Counted from the stretch's first letter, positions 42,901-57,507 are shown. The stretch: DNA of 64,000 nt from Bryoerythrophyllum caledonicum (GCA_963971425.1 OZ020520.1:6056553-6120552), one strand, 5' to 3'. Translations and numbers: made by a program. Notes: a model not told the origin generated them from the letters alone.

Positions 42901-44024
42901 AAAATTACCAAGCAGAAGAAGAAGAAGAACCCCGGTCTCTGAATGAGACCGACGTGAATATAGTGTTTGTTCATTCTCTTCACTATGCATATGGCCACGA
43001 GACATAGGCCAGTGTCATAGAACTACTCCCCCTTCTCGAGAATAAACACTTTTCTACACTAAGTGCTTCCCTACACTATTTGCCTAAGAGACAACCGACA
43101 TGTCATCTCCCCCAAGGGCTTTGTGGGTCCCCATACAACAAGGCCTTGAGACCCCACACCATAATTGGGTGGACTATGGTGGTAGGCACCACGCCGGCAA
43201 TAGGACATGAACTCACAACCACCTCACCGATGTGCCATGATCCAAACCACTACACCAAGGCCGTGGTGCCTTGGAACCAAGCAAAATAAATTGGATATGC
43301 CTGACGTGCCTCCACTCCACAATTTTTTCTTTGAGATGGCATATTTCTTTTCTATAAGTCCAATGAGAATAAAAATTATACTCCCATATACCTCGTGTCT
43401 TCTTGCATCTCTGTACAAGATTTCAAGAATTCCAAATATAAATTGCAACAATGGCTACTTGCCCAATACTTGCAAAATCTCACCTCAGGACTTTTCTCAT
43501 TTAGGAATTAGCATCTACTCAAGCAAGGACATTTTTCACACGGACAAGTTGTGGGAGTCTAAAACTCCCACTTGGTCGCCCCTACCAAAAAAATTAGTTA
43601 AAATAGGGTTTCTAGTATTAGTTAACTAGAAAAATAGTTAGTATTGTGTGAAATTAGATTAGATAGCGAATAGAGAAAATAGGGAAATGCTTAAGTAGTT
43701 AATTAGGTTTATAGTGGTGATAAAACCAGGTCTTAAAATCACTAATTTAAATCCCGGGAAACAATTTCAAAAGAGTCCCGGGAGATATCCCGAGACGTAA
43801 GTCTAAAATCACCACTTAAATCTAAATTAACTAGTTGAGTTTAGAAGGTAGTTAGAAGTAGTTGAGTTCTTCTAGATGCTAATTCTTGTTTGAATTAGTA
43901 GTAGTGGTAGAGAAAAGAAAAGAAAAGACAAAAAAGAAAAAGATGAAAGAAAAAGAAAAAGAAAAGAAAAAATTCCAAAAATTAAAAATTAAAAATAAAA
44001 ATTTAAAAATTTAAAAAATACATA

Positions 44025-44121
44025 TCCGGGTATCAACCCGGGTATGAACTAGCCCGGGTACCAACCCGGGTATGGGCTGATACCCGGGTACCCGGATATC
44101 ACCCGGGCAGCAGCCCGGGTA
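44025..44121. repeat. ACCCGGGTA palindrome cluster
   Basis: Six or more CCCGGG sites in about 95 bp, mostly as ACCCGGGTA, separated by 8-16 bp. The cluster lies inside the 3.4-kb insertion. Confidence 0.8.
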
Positions 44122-45767
44122 TCTCCAGCCGTCATGGTCGGCCTCTCTCTCCCCGAAATTTCACCTGTCCTCTCCAGAAACTCTTTCCCCCCTCCAGAAC
44201 TCTTCTCTCCTCCCCCTCCTTCTCTAAAAATCTCCCCCCCCCTCAAATTTTCTCTTCTATCTCCCTATCTAGTTCTCTCTCTCTCTATTTTGTCTTTTTG
44301 GAGTTGGGGTTTGAAGAAGTAGTCAAAGGAGTGAAGAAGAGGTGGTGCAACAAGGAGGAAGAAGAAGAAGGAGAAGAGGCTTTTCAAGTGTCTTCGAGGT
44401 GCGCGGACTAGGGTTTGGTGGAAGAGGTGCGCGAGCTACGGTTTGGTGGAAGAGGTGCGCGAGCTACGGTTTGGTGGAGATTTTAGGGTTTTGTGGAAGT
44501 GGAGGAGATTTGTGGCCGAAGCGAGAAGATAAAAGAGACAAAGGAAGGAGGTTGCGGGTGCAACAACAAAGGTGACTCTTGCCTATGTTGGGTTTCTTTT
44601 GTTTGTGAGAATTTCTTGTTTGTGAGTCTTTTCCTCTCTTGTCTACCGGGGTGACTCCCCGGTAATATCCTCCCCGGTCTAGAGAAAAAAAAGTCCCCCC
44701 TGGGGACTTCATCTAGACCTCATTGTGTTGTTTATATGTGTAGTTGTTGTCGATTGTCCTAGCCTTGTGGCAAGTTGTTATCTTGAGTTGTCTCCCTCCT
44801 CCTATTATTTTAGGTCTTGCCCACAATTCCTATCTTTTTCCCGGTCTTCCTGGTCAACCGGGAAGAACCTCTTTCTAAGTCCTTGTCTCCAAAGTCCTCT
44901 CCTCGTTACGATTATATGTGACCTTGTGTTGTTAGTATGTTGCTAGATGTGTGAGACACCCATATCCACATACTCTAGTAAAGTGTTCCGGAGTTGTCTA
45001 CCGGTTGACCGGTAGACTTGTGTTTCCGGGCCGGACCAGAGTTTGTGACAAGTTAATAGGGAGATTGGTGGAAGTACATGCATTTTGAGGATTTTGTCTA
45101 CCCGGGACAACATGGCTCTCCGGTGAGTTAGGTGGATTCTCCATCCTCTAAAGGTGGGGCTTGAAGGTCTATGAGAGAAAAAGAAGCCTCCCGGTAACTT
45201 CTACCGGGAAGGAACCGGTAGACCTCCTTTCCTCAACCTCGGAGTCTTTGGTGGAGTCCTATGCGGCTATACTAATCGAGCTTAAAGAGACTCCGCATGT
45301 ATCTATAGATACACCCAACCTTCCGGTGGACACCGCCACTCCACCGGTAGACCTCCCGGTGGATATTCCCAATCTACCGGTAGACCTCCCGGTTGAGACA
45401 TCCGACCTCCCGGGGGATTCTCTTGACCATGTTGGTACTTCCAGACATGGTGACAATCTCTATACGTCTCAACCGGAAGAGTCTTCCGGTTGAGTCTTTG
45501 TTATATGTTATGTGTTGATTTACCTCGCCGGTTGGTGAGAAGTCGTTTTAAGTTGCTAGAATTACACACTAGGGTGAGAGTAGTGACGTCGATGGGGCCC
45601 CATTGCGCACCCGGTCACTACCACTTGAGTGGTTTCTCCGGCTACTTATTTTTGTTAGGAAAAGGTTCACCGGTCCCGGGACCGCCGGACCGGGAGTCTT
45701 CCGGTCTACCGGTCTTCCAGTTTACCGGTAATCCACCGGTGACTAGGCTACCTTTGATTTTAGGATC

Positions 45768-45960
45768 TAGATGCCGTTTTGTCTTTTAGTGGAGCTACTT
45801 TTGGAGGGTAGCTATTGACTTTAGTGCACCTCCTAGATGCCGTTTCGTCCTTTTGCGGTCTAGTTTTGGAGCGTAGCTATTGACTTTAGTGCACTCTTTA
45901 GATGCCATTTCTACCTTTTGGGGATCTAGTTTTGGAGGGTAGCTAGTGGCCTTTGTGTAC
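45768..45960. repeat. About 67-bp tandem repeat, 3 copies
   Basis: Units share AGATGCCGTTT and TTTTGGAGGGTAGCTATTGA followed by CTTTAGTGCAC. Within the 3.4-kb insertion. Confidence 0.75.
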
Positions 45961-47386
45961 TTAAGGGCCTTGGGCTCTTGTGTTATGTACTCTTCTCTTT
46001 GTTGATCTCCTTGTGTCTTGCCTTCATTGCTTGTGTCTAGAGTCTTTGTTGAACTTGTGTGAGTAGACCGGGAGAGGGTTGAGTCCTCCTAGTGTATCTT
46101 TGCTAGGTGTGCAAGGTTGTGACTTGTTGTGTGTTAAGTGATTGAGTGTGAGTAGAGACATCCCGAGGGGCTAGGATATCCGGGTTAGATAGGTAGAGTG
46201 AGGTCCGGGACTTGTGCTCTAGACTTTTCACCGGTGGGACCGGGAAGACTTGCTTTACCGGATGGGATCCGGGAAGCCCACGGCTATTTATGATAGCCTC
46301 CCTTAAGTGGGAAGTGTTCGGATTGGTGGGGAGTAGGGGGTGACATCCCCCTTCTCTCGGTACACCGGGAGACATCCCGGCTAAGCCTAAGTCCGGTGAA
46401 TTCTGGGATTATTACCCTTGCAGTGGATGAGTTCCGACGATCCCCGTGGAAGGTTGTTTTGCTCATATGATTTGCTTAGTACTAACTTGTTGTGAGTCTT
46501 GTATCTTCTTGTTTTGATTCATTGGATGTGGTTGTAGTTGGAACCCGGGCTTGCGTGACCGGTTTACCGGGACAAGTTCCCGGTAGATTGTGAAGACCGG
46601 TTAACCGGCTGCGACCTTTTTAACTCTTTCAAGGTGTAGGGTTAGATTGTGGATATTGTGGCCTCTGGACTGCGAGAACGGAGGGCAGTGACTTTCCGGG
46701 CACTGTAAAAACTTACCGGAAATCTACTCTGACGCTCAACAGAGTTTAACTGAAACACATTTGGTTACTTGTTATCGGTGACTAAGGTACCGGGGAAGCC
46801 ATCCTCCGGGATGTGCCGAGGTATTATGTGTGAATTATTGTTAAGATTTAAAGAGTTTGATGCACGATAAAAATCCCTGGAAACGATCTGGTAAGGTGGG
46901 CTTGCTAAAGGTTAATTTCGGTTAATTTTGATAATAACGAACCACCAGACTACGATACAAGTATATGTACGACACCTCCAAAAAACCTTCATTAGCATTG
47001 GGAGTGATTGATTTTTATCCAAATTCATCTATTATCTCTTACAATAAAAGGACATCAGTGATGGCAAGCCATACCGGCAACTTAAACCCTAAGAGCCCGA
47101 GTGTACGTGGGGTGTACGTTTTGGATTTTGGGCACGTTCCTACAATTAAATAAAAATCTTTTTTTTTAAAACTCTTAACTTAGATTTTCCACAATAAGAG
47201 CTCCATGGAGATATTTTAATTATTATTTTTAGATTTATGGGTTTGAAAGTTATTACCACTCAAAGTTAGAAATGAGGATTCTGGGCAGCTCCAAAATTTT
47301 GCTAGAAGTCTCTATTGACATTGAGTTTTAAATACATGTAGAGAATATTACGTTCTGTGAAGATTTCAAAAAAGTTCTTGTCTTAA

Positions 47387-48501
47387 CCCCTAAAGGACCA
47401 AGTGTCCAAAAAGGGGTTTTTGAAAAATCGGTCAGGTTCCTATGGTATTAATTTCCAACATTCTACTTTGAAATTTTTACTATAAAAAGACATTACCAAG
47501 AGCTCAGTGGAAAAACTATTTTTTCCTAAATTGGACATTTGATGAAAAAGTTATAGGGTTTTGAATTTAAAATGGGGAGGGCGGGCACCTCGGGCACCTG
47601 CAAAAACTTTTGATAGGACACTCTATTGAAAGTGAGATTTTCAGTACTCGCAAGTAATATTATTTCCCTTCACGTTGTCAAAAAAAAGTTCTTGTCTTTA
47701 GTGAAAAATAGCATACCAACCCAAGTCAAACATTTTCACACATTGTCACTCATTGTCGGGCAAGGTACCAATAGATCTTCTTCTTTTCCACATAAAACCT
47801 AGAGATCTTAATGTTTTTCACTTTTTATTTTTTCCACAACAATACGTAATGTAAACCCTCTTATTAACCATTCGGATTATCAATCAAAAACATATTAAGT
47901 TCAAAAGAATTAAAGTGTGAATTAACAAATTTCGAGCCTCCACTCCTTGCACACTTGTTTTGAATATGCTACACCCTGTCTCTACCTCTAAAAATTGGTG
48001 TGTAAGGAGCTAACATCATGCTTAACAAGATGGTTATAGATTTAGACCTTGTGTAGTGAAAATTTTTGACACCAACTGAAGTCAAAGTCTGCTGATCCAC
48101 AAAACGCAGGGAAGAAAATGAACCGTTTTCTTGACTTCAAACAAAAGAAAGAAGAAGAAGAAGAAGAAGAAGAAGAAGAAGAAGAAGAAGAAGAAGAAGA
48201 AGAAGAAGAAGAAGAAGAAGAAGAAGAAGAAGAAGAAGAAGAAGAAGAAGAAGAAGAAGAAGAAGAAGAAGAAGAAGAAGAAGAAGAACAACGCCGGTCT
48301 CTCACCTTCAAACACTATAATCTTTCAATCCGTGCGGTCAAACATTATGAAATTTTGTACATGTATTACTCAATAAGCCTTTATTGAGATCCTACGGGCA
48401 GAACTAAAAATCAAAGTTTTTGTTACCTTCTTTATTCATTGCACTAGAATCCATTAATTTTGAAGTGTTTTTGGTGTAAAATTGTCTTGGTACCTTAGGG
48501 G
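47387..48501. mobile_element. TTAA-flanked element nested in an older relative
   Basis: TTAA at 47383-47386 and 48502-48505. Ends are CCCCTAAAGGACCAAG and, inverted, CCCCTAAGGTACCAAG. The left duplication copy lacks the 1115-bp insert plus one TTAA and reads TTTA there, one substitution away from TTAA. The interior holds a long GAA microsatellite and no gene. Confidence 0.88.
48147..48290. repeat. (GAA)n microsatellite, about 47 units
   Basis: An uninterrupted GAA/AGA run within the TTAA element. ORFs of poly-Glu, poly-Lys, poly-Ser and poly-Phe through it are artefacts. Confidence 0.97.
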
Positions 48502-50247
48502 TTAAGTGTAAAATAACATTTGAACACATTCTTACACATTTCGGGCAAGCGAGGGAAAAAACTTCATCTTTTTTACATAAAACCTATAGATCTTCATATT
48601 TTTTGCAATAAAACAATATGTGGTGTAAACCTTCTTATTGACGGTTTATATTATCATTCTAAAACATATTAAATTCTCAAAAAAAAAAAATCGTGAATTG
48701 ACAATTTTTGAACCTCCGCTCCTTGCACACTTGTTTTGAATATGCTACACCCCTTCTCTACCTCTAAAAATTGTTGTATCCGGAACTAACATCATGCTCA
48801 ACACAATGTTAAAAAGATTTAGACCTTGTGTGGTGCAAAAACTTAATACCAAAGTCAAAGTCTGCTGATCCGCTCAACAAAGGGAAGAAAATGAACCATT
48901 TTCTTGATTTCAAACACTATAGTCTTTCAATCCGTGTGGTCAAAGTGTATGAATATTGTGAGTATGTTATTTAGTAAGTCTTTACAAAGATCCTACAGTC
49001 AAAAGGATAACATAAGGTTTTGTTTCTTTCCTTACTCATTGAACTAGAATCAACAATTTTGAAGTGTTTTTGGTGTGAAATCGACACGGGCTATTAGGAG
49101 TAAATGGGGATTTAGCGGGGAACTTAAATGGGGAATTTAGTGGGGACTGCCCATGTTCTGTTGGGGACACTGGTACATAAGTATAAAATAAGAGGAAAGA
49201 GGGGGAAGACATAACCCTTTGTCCACTTACTACACAAAGAGGAAGGCTCCATCTGGCAATATTACATTCGGTTGGGCAATTGCTACACAAAATATCACTC
49301 TAAGTGTAGCGCCCAGTAAATGACTTGTAAATGTTATAAGTATTTACTTTAAGTGAATATTTTTACCATCTATGTTTATAATGATCCTTTCATTTGAATA
49401 CTATAGAGAGTTGTGCTCTTGGAAAAAATTGGCATCAAGAGTAAAAACTTATTGCATTTACAAGTCATTTACTGGGCACTACACGAAAAGTGATATTTAG
49501 TGTAGTCCTCAGTTGCTGTTGGATTTGGTCTGCAGACTTCAGCAGCTAAACAATTGATGTGTCGGAAACAATTTCATGACGTAAATAACAAAGTTGTAAG
49601 AAAATCTTATCATGATAGAGTTCTGAAGTAAAATTTTAACGTTTGTAAATCATATTCCATCTAAAACTAGAAGTCAGGTTTTTAGGTAGTAAGTAAAAGA
49701 TCAATCACTGCACCGTTCCGTGAATATAGTGTAGACCAGACTTTTTAAAATTTCCTACACTAATTAAAATTTACACGCAATGGTTGACTGACACACACTT
49801 GCTTGAGAACAAATACCCAATCAGAACTTGACATGCACATGCTTCGATGGAAATTAGTGTGAGTGATCTACATCAATAATCCCTCTACACCATATTCAGA
49901 GTTTACTGTAGTGTTAGATTACAATAATTCTAAGCCACATGAACTTTAAGCTCGTGTTTCCCTTTGGTGTTCCTTCCATGCTCCCACTGGTTTCACGGTT
50001 GAAAAGAGAAACCAAGACATCACATTAAAAGATATATATTTGAATGGATTCAATTTTGGTCCAAAAAGAGAGAATGGAAAATTAAAAGATTCACAGTGAC
50101 GAGAATGTCGATTCCTACTATCTAAGCTCTATATTACAGCGCACGATCGTGCCCTTCCCAAACCTGTCGTTGAACACCCAATCAGCACGATTGCCAAACT
50201 CCTTTTGGATGGAATGATTGTCCGTCGCGCTGGGCGCGATGCCTCCC

Positions 50248-52526
<2,279 letters not shown>

Positions 52527-52716
52527 CGCAAGAGCTCCAAACCCCTCGTCTGCACTCCACACTCCACTGGAAACCGCTGCCAATACCTCAATCGGAAGCT
52601 GAGCAAGAACGCTACAAAATGCGGGACGTCGGGCGCTTGCAGTGTGCGTGAACGAGAGAGACAAGCGCCGCAAGTGGTAGTTTCGGCAATGGCGATGGTG
52701 TGATCACACGAAGTCA

Positions 52717-52724
52717 CAACGGCT
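52717..52724. promoter_or_regulatory. MSA-like core (CAACGGCT) upstream of CDKB
   Basis: The YAACGGYY core of the plant mitosis-specific activator element (three-repeat MYB target) occurs about 190 bp upstream of the CDKB start. Such sites drive G2/M expression in plants. A single 8-bp core is expected by chance fairly often, so this is suggestive only. Confidence 0.35.
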
Positions 52725-53142
52725 CTTTAGCTTTCGAATGCTAATGCGCTGTTAGAAGACCGGCAACCGGGGTTCCCGGTCATAGTTACGACGAGAAAGT
52801 GAGACTTCGTAGATTGTGAGCTGATATCTACCGTTTTGGCAGATTCATTAGTGAATAACTCGTAGATGAGGGGCTATCGATGACCATGCATAGGACGCCT
52901 TGCACTGTCCTCTGTGTCCGCTGATGACAGAACGCTGTCCTGGAAGAGCGTAGATTTGGGTGAGGATTTCGGTAGATGTGAGCGGTGTCGAAGGGCGTGG
53001 GTGGTTTTGGGGACAGGTTAGTCATGTGTGCGCTGTTTGATTTAGTCACTGTGTGTCAGGGTTGTTTTTAGGGTTGTGATTTGGAGTTTTATTGACACAT
53101 GTGAAGTGGCCAGGGTGGCCAGGATGGCTTTCTGTCCCATAT

Positions 53143-54032
53143 TTAAGGTAGAGGCACCCAATTCCGATCACTTAAGGCAGTTGGGGACTCAAATGTCATT
53201 AGAGTTTTCCTAAAAGTCACCAAAATACACTGGATAGGTACCCAGAATCTTGTTAGTAACAGGGACCATGCACATGGTGTCTTGGCTTGGGAAAGGTTTG
53301 GGGGAACTATTGGTTAACCCTTTGAGAACTCAGGGTACTGTACTATGGGGGAACTTTAGCTTGCATGGGGTAGGGCCCAAGAACATTAATTGCAAAGCAT
53401 TTCATTGGTGTAGAAAAAGACGACATGAGATTTCCTCATGCTCTTTTTTTTTCCGTTTATAGATATCATACTGCCTGGCACCATACTCCTCTTGACTTGC
53501 CCCTTCAGGAAGCACTTTCAGGAAAACTCTATTATATGTTTAAAAAGAAATGTATGTAGAAAGGTGCAGAATCGAGAGTAAAACTCAATAAATAATTTTT
53601 CAAATTTAATCACAAAGATTTGGAATTGATATAGAATTTAAAAGCCCAAACACCACCGGAGCCCATAATCAAACTGTAGAGTAGGTGAGATTTGGTGCCC
53701 TCCTTTGCCCAATGCCAATAAGTGAGAGTGAGTAATTGAGAGAAGACATGCCATGGATAACCAACTCATGGAGGGTACCCAATGCCGATCGGCCTTGTTC
53801 GACTTTTGAGGCAAGGCCACCAAGGAGAGCTCAATTTAGGTGGAGCAACCCAAAATTACACACTTCATGAACCAATGCCGATAATGACTGGGGTTTTCAG
53901 ACTTTGAGTTATTCGTCCTGGGTTGCTTCATGCATCATTTCATGCATTTACGATTTTTATGCACCATTCCATGCAAACTCTACTGATTGGATTTGGGTGC
54001 TCGATCGGAATTGAGTGCCTCTACCTTATATA
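53143..54032. mobile_element. MITE with TAAGGTAGAGGCAC inverted ends
   Basis: The left end TTTAAGGTAGAGGCACCCAA and inverted right end TATAAGGTAGAGGCACTCAA both continue with TTCCGATC. TA lies at each border (53141-53142; about 54031-54032). CCAATGCCGAT words recur internally. No coding region. The TA duplication suggests a mariner-type non-autonomous element. Confidence 0.7.
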
Positions 54033-54952
54033 GAGTGGCAGTGATAGGAAGGTGGCGGTGATGGGCAAGACTACCTTACCCATTTTGAGTCCTACTTCTA
54101 GAGGTCGCCCGTGCCAATTTCTAAAAAAAAGTTGCATATAGCAATATTTCATTGGATTGGGCATCTGATATTTTCTTAGTTGATGGTCTACAAATAACAC
54201 AGGGTTGCTAACATGCGAGCAATGAGCAGTGAGCAGTGAGGTAATTTTTTTTGAAATTTTAGGCCAATTACCTAGAAATTTGTTTGAATTCTAGTAAAAA
54301 ATTTAGTCGAGAATCCTACATCTATTGAGGAAATAAGTCATTAAAAGTAGATTTATGGTGGTTTTTAGGCCATTATTCTACGTCTTTGGAGAACAAAGAT
54401 GAATGTAGATGGATGATAGATTGCCTGGATGAATGGAGATGAATGACTTTGTCCATGAATGGTGATGTTTTTCTGGATGTTAAGACTCAGATTTTAAAAT
54501 GACTTTAAAATGAAAGACGTTAGCTTGGATACTGGAAAAACCAGAAAACTGCTAAGAGTGAAGTAAGTTTATAGAATTTTAGAGATATATACGAGACAAC
54601 GCAGAGAACTCAGACAAACAACAAATGAACTATACAAAAAGGTGAGAGCAACCTTCGGTGCCGAAGAAGCTTTTTGGTTGTCGTTTAAAAAGATCTAGTG
54701 ACAAAAATCAAGATTAGAGATGCATGGGATCAAGGGGAGCAAATACTCAAAATTTAGGAAATAAAGTTCTTGGACTTGCAATGAAACGGCGACAAAATGT
54801 ATTAGAACACAAAAATAGTGGCCCTTTAGGTCGCACTATAAAGTTCAAAATTAAAAGAAATAACAATGGTAACCGTGGCATGGTCACGAAATAAAATCGC
54901 TCAAAATTCCACATACTGAAGTAGCCGTAAGCCTACCAACAAATCTGGTGTT
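54033..54952. other. No gene recognised
   Basis: AT-rich sequence with short repeats (GAGCAATGAGCAGTGAGCAG near 54220; GATGAATG words near 54400-54450). It probably includes the 3' flank of the reverse-strand methylase-like gene. Confidence 0.4.
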
Positions 54953-56310
54953 TTAGGAACTTCCAGCACTGGCAAATCCAGCACTAGATCCATCGTCTAA
55001 AGCTTCCACAACCTCCAAATCAAGATATTTGTGCACTCTACTATCATATACTCGTGAAATTGGCGCACGATGTGGCGTTTGAATCTCCGCGAGCTGAACC
55101 GCAATAGCCTTAATATAACAAGGCAAAGACATGGGGCTAGGCGGACTCTTCATTTGATCTACGAAACTGATTAAGAAAATATTGTTACATTAGTGAAGAG
55201 AAGTAAGAAATTAGACTACAACAATGACAGTTTGTAGGATAGAACATTCACCAGAACAATGAGAATGCAAGGATTTGACTTACTTACTCAATCGGTTTTT
55301 AGGGACCCTTTTAGAAGGCCTAACCACAAGGGAGTCGCCAGAAGAATCCGGTTCATTCCGTTTCTTCTGCTCAAAGTCCGCTAACATCTTTAATGATTCG
55401 AGAGGGACAAACACAACTTCAAAGATGTCTGATTCGGCCTCTAAGACAACCACATGGCGCCCAGTTTTCTTGCAAGCATACACGCTTGCACCTCGGATTA
55501 TTGAGGACACAATTGGACTTGTCAAAAATGAGTGAAGATAGAACAAAATTAAATAGAAAAAAAAGTATAAGAAGTTACCGGTAGATGCGTTGCAGTCCAG
55601 GACAATATGCCCTCGTTGCGAGAAACTTTCTATCAACATTTGGACTAGAACACGGCTCTTTTCTCTACCCCCTTACCAAGGCACGCCTCCATTCTTCAAT
55701 GACATTTTTGCGATCAAAAAGTTATGGAGAACTCCCTCACCAACGATATCAATCTCCACTTTGCTAATATCCAAGTTTTTCTCAATTGAAAACCTTGAAC
55801 GAACCTTCTTATATTTATAGGATGTCTTGATAAAAAGAATGATCCAGAACCGCTTTCTCTGCGTAATGCAAATATGAAATAATGAGAAGGATAAAGGAAA
55901 GGAAATTAAATTAAATTGAACCCCAAGATGGATTAAATGTGGTGTCAAACTTACAGTGCACTTCTCACTCTCGTAAGAGGTGAGATGCATCTCGTTATTG
56001 CCCCACCAATCATGGAGGGGCGCAAATCCGTAGGCCTCCGCAAATGAGTCTGTTGCATCTTGAACGGTTGGATTATCAGGATGGAAGAATACAATAGCTC
56101 CGTCATCCTGGAAAGTGTCTCGAGCGAACTCAAAAATTGGCTCCGACCAGGCCTCTGTGAGGTCATTTTAGTTTGGAATGACTAAGAGGCCAAGGGACAA
56201 ACCATGAATGGGCAAACCATCTGGCATGTCCGCTATAATGAGATGGAGGCAAGCGTCACGCTAGGGAACTCCACCAAGGCGCCACTGTCGCGTAGAGAAG
56301 GGAATGCTTT
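54953..56310 (-). pseudogene. DNA methylase N-4/N-6-like gene, degenerate motifs and stops
   Basis: Exons on the reverse strand: about 56310-55955, 55858-55579, 55491-55280, and possibly about 55155-54953, with compatible phases. The first reads DACLHLIIADMPDGLPIHG, where N-4/N-6 methylases have the catalytic (D/S)PPY motif; here it is D-M-P-D. Then come WSEPIFEFARDTFQDDGAIV and FFHPDNPT. The second gives KRFWIILF, GGREKSRVLVQMLIESFSQR and GHIVLDCNASTG, the SAM-binding motif position usually DPFxGSG. The third gives GASVYACKKTGRHVVVLEAE, completing the Rossmann core. Stops: TAG 56261-56263, TAA 56168-56170 and TAA 55673-55675. The fold assignment is from motif order, and activity is unlikely as written. 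It could be a TE-encoded or domesticated methylase relative. Confidence 0.5.
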
Positions 56311-57484
56311 AACCACAGGATATGCCACTGTCGTGTAGAGAATTCACGGAGAATCTAGCTTCAACCAGAATAGATGGTAGGAGAGTCCAGTTAGGTCTTC
56401 AATTCTACTGTTCTTCAACTCTCCAAATAGCTCCCCGTTGGCCTATCATGTGGTGGCTCTAAACGGGTTAAAGATAAAGGTAAAGTGATAAGAACCCACG
56501 GCCTCGGACGGGTAAAACGGTACGGCCAAACCACAAGCTGAAACCGTCCGAAAGATTGGCTCCTAAAATTCAAAGCCACGGTAACCAACAATCCTGCATC
56601 ACCGATGGAAATAACATAAATACGACCATGTGGGTGATCAACCCCACTTCGCCGCAACAAAATTTACGAAGTAGAATCGAAAACAACTAGCCTCCAAATT
56701 TGGCTGGGAATAACAAAATAAAGACAACGAGCCTCCAAATCCGGTTAGGAATAACAAGTCACAAGCCACAACATACGAGTCTTCATGTCTTCTTGTCTTC
56801 AAGTCTTCAAATCTTCATGTGTTCAAAAACACAAAGAAACTCAAAAGAAGTGTTAAATAACACAATGAAAAGCTTCCACCAAGGCTGTAACCTTCAAACA
56901 GGTGCCACAGGTGACTTAAAACTCCAACTATTAAGTATAATGGCTTTTTAAAAAGTTAATACAAATAACTAACACTCCTTCAAATTTCAAGTCATTCAAA
57001 ACTATTGTCCGAAAGTTATATGAGTTCAAAGTTCCGCCCTTCTAGATATTTGGTCGCTCATAACTTCTTCAAAACTCCAAATCTCATTTGTAACAGCTTT
57101 TTGGAGAGCTATGACAATGGTGCACAAACCTTTTAAATCTCAAACCATTCTAAGCTACTGTCCAAAAGTTATGGCTTGTTGAAACCTTCCGGTACTTTAG
57201 ATGGAACGTGGATCGTGCGAGCGCCATCCGAGCACCTGTGGTGTTAGAGGGTCAATCCTGCGGGGATGTCTCTCGCGGTGGAGATCTTGGTGGACTGAGA
57301 GATCTACTTCCGGATCCACCGGTTGTGGTCTTCTTCCGGGCTGACCTTCGAGATCCTTTACTACGGTGGGCGCTTTGACTCATACGGTTCTACTCTATAG
57401 CTAATCCTATCTGGAATACATATATTCCATTACTCACGTTCTAGTTAGTGCTTCTAAAAAAAATCCGAAAAGAAGGAACAAGAT
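56311..57484. other. No gene recognised
   Basis: Short repeats occur (CTCTACRCGACAGTGGC at 56281 and about 56325 on the reverse strand; AACGAGCCTCCAAAT variants near 56690-56740). The right part, from about 57180, is CCGGAAGG-rich and probably retroelement leader. Confidence 0.4.
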
Positions 57485-57501
57485 CCACGGCAACGGCGCC
57501 A
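57485..57501 (-). promoter_or_regulatory. LTR-retrotransposon primer binding site motif
   Basis: The reverse strand reads TGGCGCCGTTGCCGTGG, a common plant Ty3/gypsy primer-binding sequence. It sits 6 bp after an LTR-like edge ending CTACAACA at 57508. This orients an element leftwards on the reverse strand. Confidence 0.65.
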
Positions 57502-57507
57502 AAATCG

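Larger units (their letters stand above)
43550..46956. mobile_element. 3.4-kb insertion with 5-6 bp target duplication (solo-LTR or non-autonomous element)
   Basis: The left copy of the duplication reads GGACAAGTGTATG at the corresponding place. Here GGACAAGT is followed by TGTGGGAGTCT, and the insertion ends AGACTACGAT before ACAAGTATATG. ACAAG(T) is therefore duplicated at 43544-43549 and 46957-46962. The ends carry short inverted AGTCT/AGACT. No RT, integrase or transposase was found. One ORF (45161-45493) has PVDLPVDIPNLPVDLPV-type repeats and may be spurious. I favour a solo LTR or LARD-like element. Confidence 0.75.

Noticed and set aside
45161..45493. 110-codon ORF with PVD/LPV repeats in the 3.4-kb insertion
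   Set aside because: The repeat arises from CCGGTAGACCTCCCGGTGGA-type DNA repeats; no start context or homologous copy to support a gene.
48042..48387. ORFs of poly-Ser, poly-Phe, poly-Glu and poly-Lys
   Set aside because: All are readings of the GAA microsatellite in different frames.
53055..53075. CAGGGTTGTTTTTAGGG as a hAT terminus
   Set aside because: No CGGACGG subterminal repeats, no inverted partner and no 8-bp duplication.
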